A DNA stretch of 14,670 bases, taken from assembly GCA_900552735.1 (NCBI GenBank), contig USBA01000026.1, forward strand, positions 1 to 14,670, written 5' to 3'. Position 1 is the first letter of the stretch, and each line of letters opens with the position of its first letter. This document shows, piece by piece, positions 12,027-14,670 of the stretch. The notes under the pieces are model-generated. The model saw only the letters and a list, made by a program, of their open reading frames with translations, had not been told where the DNA came from and made no database searches. The position numbers and the translations under genes were made by a program. Origin of the DNA: an uncultured Collinsella sp. GTDB taxonomy: Bacteria > Actinomycetota > Coriobacteriia > Coriobacteriales > Coriobacteriaceae.

Positions 12027-14057
12027 GTGGCAAACGAAAACGATTACGATGGCGGCGAGATTAAGATTCTCGAAGGTCTCGAGGCCGTTCGTAAGCGCCC
12101 GGGCATGTATATCGGCTCGACGAGCGCCAGCGGTCTGCATCACCTGGTGTGGGAGATCGTTGACAACTCCGTCGACGAGGCCATGGCCGGTTTCTGCACC
12201 GAGATCCAGGTGACGGTCCACGCCGACAACTCCATCACGGTCGTCGACAACGGGCGAGGCATCCCCGTCGACGAGCATCCCATCAAAAAGATCCCGACGC
12301 TCGAGGTCGTTATGACGATCCTGCACGCCGGCGGTAAGTTCGATAACTCGGCCTACAAGGTCTCGGGCGGACTGCACGGCGTGGGCATCTCCGTCGTCAA
12401 CGCACTGTCCAAGCGCGTGGTCGTGCAGGTGCGCCGTGATGGCAGCGTCTACGAGATGGAGTTCTCGCGCGGCAAGACCGTCAAGAAGATGGAGGTCGTG
12501 GGCACCTCGGATTCGACGGGCACCACCGTCAGCTTCTGGCCCGACGACGAGATTTTCGAGACCTGTGTCTACGATTTCGATACGCTGCACAACCGTCTGC
12601 AGGAGACGGCGTTCCTCAATAAGAATCTAAAGATTGTGCTGACCGACGAGCGCGAGGCGACTCCCCACGTGGAGGAGTTCTGCTACGAGGGTGGCATCAT
12701 CGACTTCGTCAAGTTCCTCAACGACGGCAAAGACGTTCCCGAGGCCTTCAAGGAGCCCATCTATATCGAGGGCAAGTCGGATCCGGATGCGCCCGTGACC
12801 AAGATGGGCGAGGTCGAGGTGTCCCTGCAGTGGAATGCCGGCTACGGCGAGAACGTCATGTCGTTTGCCAACGACATCTACACCCCCGAGGGCGGCATGC
12901 ATCTCGAGGGTTTCCGCACCGCTCTCACCCGCGTGATTAACGATTACGCCCGCAAGCAGAACCTGCTCAAGGAGAAGGACGCCAACCTGAGCGGTGACGA
13001 CGTGCGCGAGGGCCTTTCGGCCGTCATTTCGGTTAAACTGCCCGATCCGCAGTTTGAGGGCCAGACCAAGGCCAAGCTCGGCAGCTCCTACATGCGCGCG
13101 CTCACGCTCAAGATCGTGACCGATGGACTGACCGATTATCTGGAGGAGCACCCCAAGCCCGCCCGCGAGATCGTCAAGAAGGCCCAGCAGGCCTGCAAGG
13201 CCCGCAACGCCGCCCGCAAGGCGCGCGAGGCGACCCGTCGCAAAAGTCTGCTCGAGACGGCGTCGCTGCCCGGCAAGCTCGCCGACTGCTCGGTGCGCGA
13301 TGCCGAGCTGACCGAGCTCTTTATCGTAGAGGGCGACTCGGCAGGCGGTTCGGCCAAGGACGGCCGTCGCCGAGACATCCAGGCGATTCTGCCCCTGCGC
13401 GGCAAGATTTTGAACGTCGAGCGCGTGGGTGACCACCGCGCGTTCTCGAGCGACACCATCCAATCCCTGATCACCGCGATCGGCTGCGGCGTCACGACGA
13501 GCGCCGGCGACGGTGGCGACTTCGATATCAGCAAGGCGCGCTACCACAAGATCATCATCATGACCGATGCAGACGTTGACGGTGCGCATATCCGCATCCT
13601 GCTGCTGACGTTCTTCTACAAGTACATGCGCCCGCTGATCGATGCCGGCTATGTCTATGTTGCCTGCCCGCCCATCTTTGGCATTAAGGTGCGCAACAAG
13701 ATCCACTACGTGTATCCCAACGGCCGCCAGCCCGAAGACGAGATTCTGCGCGACACCATTCAGAGCTTGGGCCTGAACCCCGACGACAACGACGAGGACG
13801 GCAAGGCCAAGGACGGCAAGATCACCAAGAAGCGCAAGGGCTATACCGTTCAGCGCTACAAGGGCCTGGGCGAGATGGACCCCAAGCAGCTTGCCTCGAC
13901 GACGATGGACCCCAAGACCCGTATCCTGCAGCGCGTGTCGATCGAGGACGCCGTGGTGGCGGACCGCGCCGTGCGCGAGCTCATGGGTTCCGAGGTCGGC
14001 TATCGCCGTGAGTACATTGAAAAGCATGCGCATGATGCACGATTCCTTGACGCTTAA
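12027..14057 (+). CDS. gyrB: DNA gyrase subunit B
   Basis: GyrB is the ATPase subunit of gyrase, which introduces negative supercoils. The 676-residue protein is the short form, without the extra domain of E. coli GyrB. The GHKL ATPase shows WEIVDNSVDEA (E43, N47), VVDNGRGIPV (D74) and SGGLHGVGISVVNAL. The Toprim domain has IVEGDSAGGSAKDGR (catalytic E435) and TDADVDGAHI (D514, D516, D518). The C-terminal YKGLGEMDPKQLASTTMDP is typical. A short Asp/Lys-rich insertion lies near residues 577-605, just before this. The GTG start follows AAGGAGG with a 4-base spacer. gyrA starts 11 bases after the stop, so the two form an operon. Confidence 0.98.
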   Translation: MANENDYDGGEIKILEGLEAVRKRPGMYIGSTSASGLHHLVWEIVDNSVDEAMAGFCTEIQVTVHADNSITVVDNGRGIPVDEHPIKKIPTLEVVMTILHAGGKFDNSAYKVSGGLHGVGISVVNALSKRVVVQVRRDGSVYEMEFSRGKTVKKMEVVGTSDSTGTTVSFWPDDEIFETCVYDFDTLHNRLQETAFLNKNLKIVLTDEREATPHVEEFCYEGGIIDFVKFLNDGKDVPEAFKEPIYIEGKSDPDAPVTKMGEVEVSLQWNAGYGENVMSFANDIYTPEGGMHLEGFRTALTRVINDYARKQNLLKEKDANLSGDDVREGLSAVISVKLPDPQFEGQTKAKLGSSYMRALTLKIVTDGLTDYLEEHPKPAREIVKKAQQACKARNAARKAREATRRKSLLETASLPGKLADCSVRDAELTELFIVEGDSAGGSAKDGRRRDIQAILPLRGKILNVERVGDHRAFSSDTIQSLITAIGCGVTTSAGDGGDFDISKARYHKIIIMTDADVDGAHIRILLLTFFYKYMRPLIDAGYVYVACPPIFGIKVRNKIHYVYPNGRQPEDEILRDTIQSLGLNPDDNDEDGKAKDGKITKKRKGYTVQRYKGLGEMDPKQLASTTMDPKTRILQRVSIEDAVVADRAVRELMGSEVGYRREYIEKHAHDARFLDA

Positions 14058-14068
14058 GAGGAGGTAAC

Positions 14069-14670
14069 GTGGCAGACGATATCAACAACAACGAGGGTAT
14101 GGACGAGGCCGGCGACGCCGGCATGCCCGATGATCTGAAGCGCCTGCTCGCCCGCGCTGAGCAGGGCGAGGACGGCGATCCGGATTCCTATAACCCCGAC
14201 GCCGAGGATGAAGAGGATGAGGATGACGACGCCGAGCTCGAGGAGAGCTTCGGTGCGGTCGATCGTGGCGCCTCGGCCGGCGAGGATATCAACGGCGGTC
14301 AGCTCCAGATTTCGGAGTTCGGCCGCGAGATGAAGCAGTCGTTCATCGAGTACTCGATGTCGGTCATCACGGCGCGCGCCCTGCCGGACGTGCGCGACGG
14401 CCTAAAGCCGGTGCACCGCCGCATCCTGTACGCCATGAACGAGAGTGGCATCTACCCCAACCGCCCGCATAAGAAGTCGGCCTGGACGGTCGGCGAAGTT
14501 ATCGGCAAGTACCATCCGCACGGTGACTTCGCGGTTTACGAGGCCATGGTTCGTCTGGCGCAGTGGTTCTCCATGCGCACACCGCTCATCGATGGCCACG
14601 GCAACTTCGGCAACATCGATGGCGACGGCGCGGCGGCCATGCGTTATACCGAGAGCCGCCTGGCAAAGCC
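14069..14670 (+). CDS. gyrA: DNA gyrase subunit A, N-terminal part (3' end outside window)
   Basis: GyrA cuts and rejoins DNA in the gyrase tetramer. The frame is open from the GTG at 14069, which follows AGGAGGT, to the window end (200 codons). Residues 1-77 form a strongly acidic extension with runs of Asp/Glu near 44-60. The normal GyrA start appears at QLQISEFGREMKQSFIEYSMSVITARALPDVRDG. The catalytic tyrosine is Y193 in AAAMRYTE. The quinolone-resistance region reads GKYHPHGDFAVYEAM, with Phe154 where E. coli has Ser83 and Glu158 where it has Asp87. IDGDGAAAMRYTE carries Gly instead of the usual Ser. A ParC-like identity is unlikely given the gyrB neighbour. Confidence 0.96.
   Translation, partial: MADDINNNEGMDEAGDAGMPDDLKRLLARAEQGEDGDPDSYNPDAEDEEDEDDDAELEESFGAVDRGASAGEDINGGQLQISEFGREMKQSFIEYSMSVITARALPDVRDGLKPVHRRILYAMNESGIYPNRPHKKSAWTVGEVIGKYHPHGDFAVYEAMVRLAQWFSMRTPLIDGHGNFGNIDGDGAAAMRYTESRLAK

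Noticed and set aside
12627..14033. Long minus-strand open frame antisense to gyrB
   Set aside because: This is a shadow frame produced by high-GC third positions of gyrB; there is no recognisable domain or start signal.

Overview
The window looks like the replication origin region of a high-GC actinobacterium, most probably a gut Coriobacteriia member of the Collinsella type. This assignment is inference. It rests on the gene order (rlmN, parB-parA-rsmG, jag-yidC-yidD-rnpA-rpmH, an ATPase gene, dnaA-dnaN-recF-dciA-gyrB-gyrA), on frequent GTG starts after strong AGGAGG sites, and on GC-rich codon use in the dnaA-gyrA half. No phage, transposon, CRISPR or RNA gene was seen.

Left arm (1-5577). 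The 3' end of rlmN runs rightward and converges on a leftward block; two hairpin terminators lie between them. The leftward block seems to form two transcription units. The first is rpmH-rnpA-yidD-yidC-jag, with a near-consensus promoter upstream of rpmH and a strong terminator after jag. The second is rsmG-parA-parB followed by a small membrane or secreted protein gene that overlaps parB. Three perfect parS sites, spaced exactly 39 bp apart, lie between rsmG and parA. Two weaker parS-like sites lie downstream of rlmN and inside dnaA.

Origin (5518-9151). The rpmH-dnaA interval is split by an extra rightward gene, 442 codons long. It encodes a GHKL ATPase domain, a Gln/Pro/Tyr-rich linker and a winged-helix-like C-terminus. 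Candidate DnaA boxes with the non-canonical form TTTTC(A/G)ACA cluster left of this gene, occur inside it, and recur between dnaA and dnaN. There a DnaA-trio-like CTATTACTATTATTA tract marks a likely unwinding site. The DnaA recognition motif is altered (GNRNHSTV in place of GGRDHTTV), which may go with the unusual boxes.

Right arm (7207-14670). dnaA, dnaN, recF and dciA (DUF721) run rightward. After a terminator come gyrB and the start of gyrA, which is cut by the window edge. GyrA has an unusually long acidic N-terminus and Phe at the position equivalent to E. coli Ser83 in the quinolone-resistance region.

Together the genes cover origin firing (DnaA, DnaN, DciA), supercoiling (GyrB/GyrA), origin segregation (ParA/ParB/parS), recombinational repair (RecF), ribosome and RNA maturation (RpmH, RnpA, RsmG, RlmN) and membrane protein insertion (YidC/YidD/Jag). 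The most interesting candidate is the ATPase/winged-helix gene embedded in the origin, together with the apparent co-variation of DnaA and its boxes.
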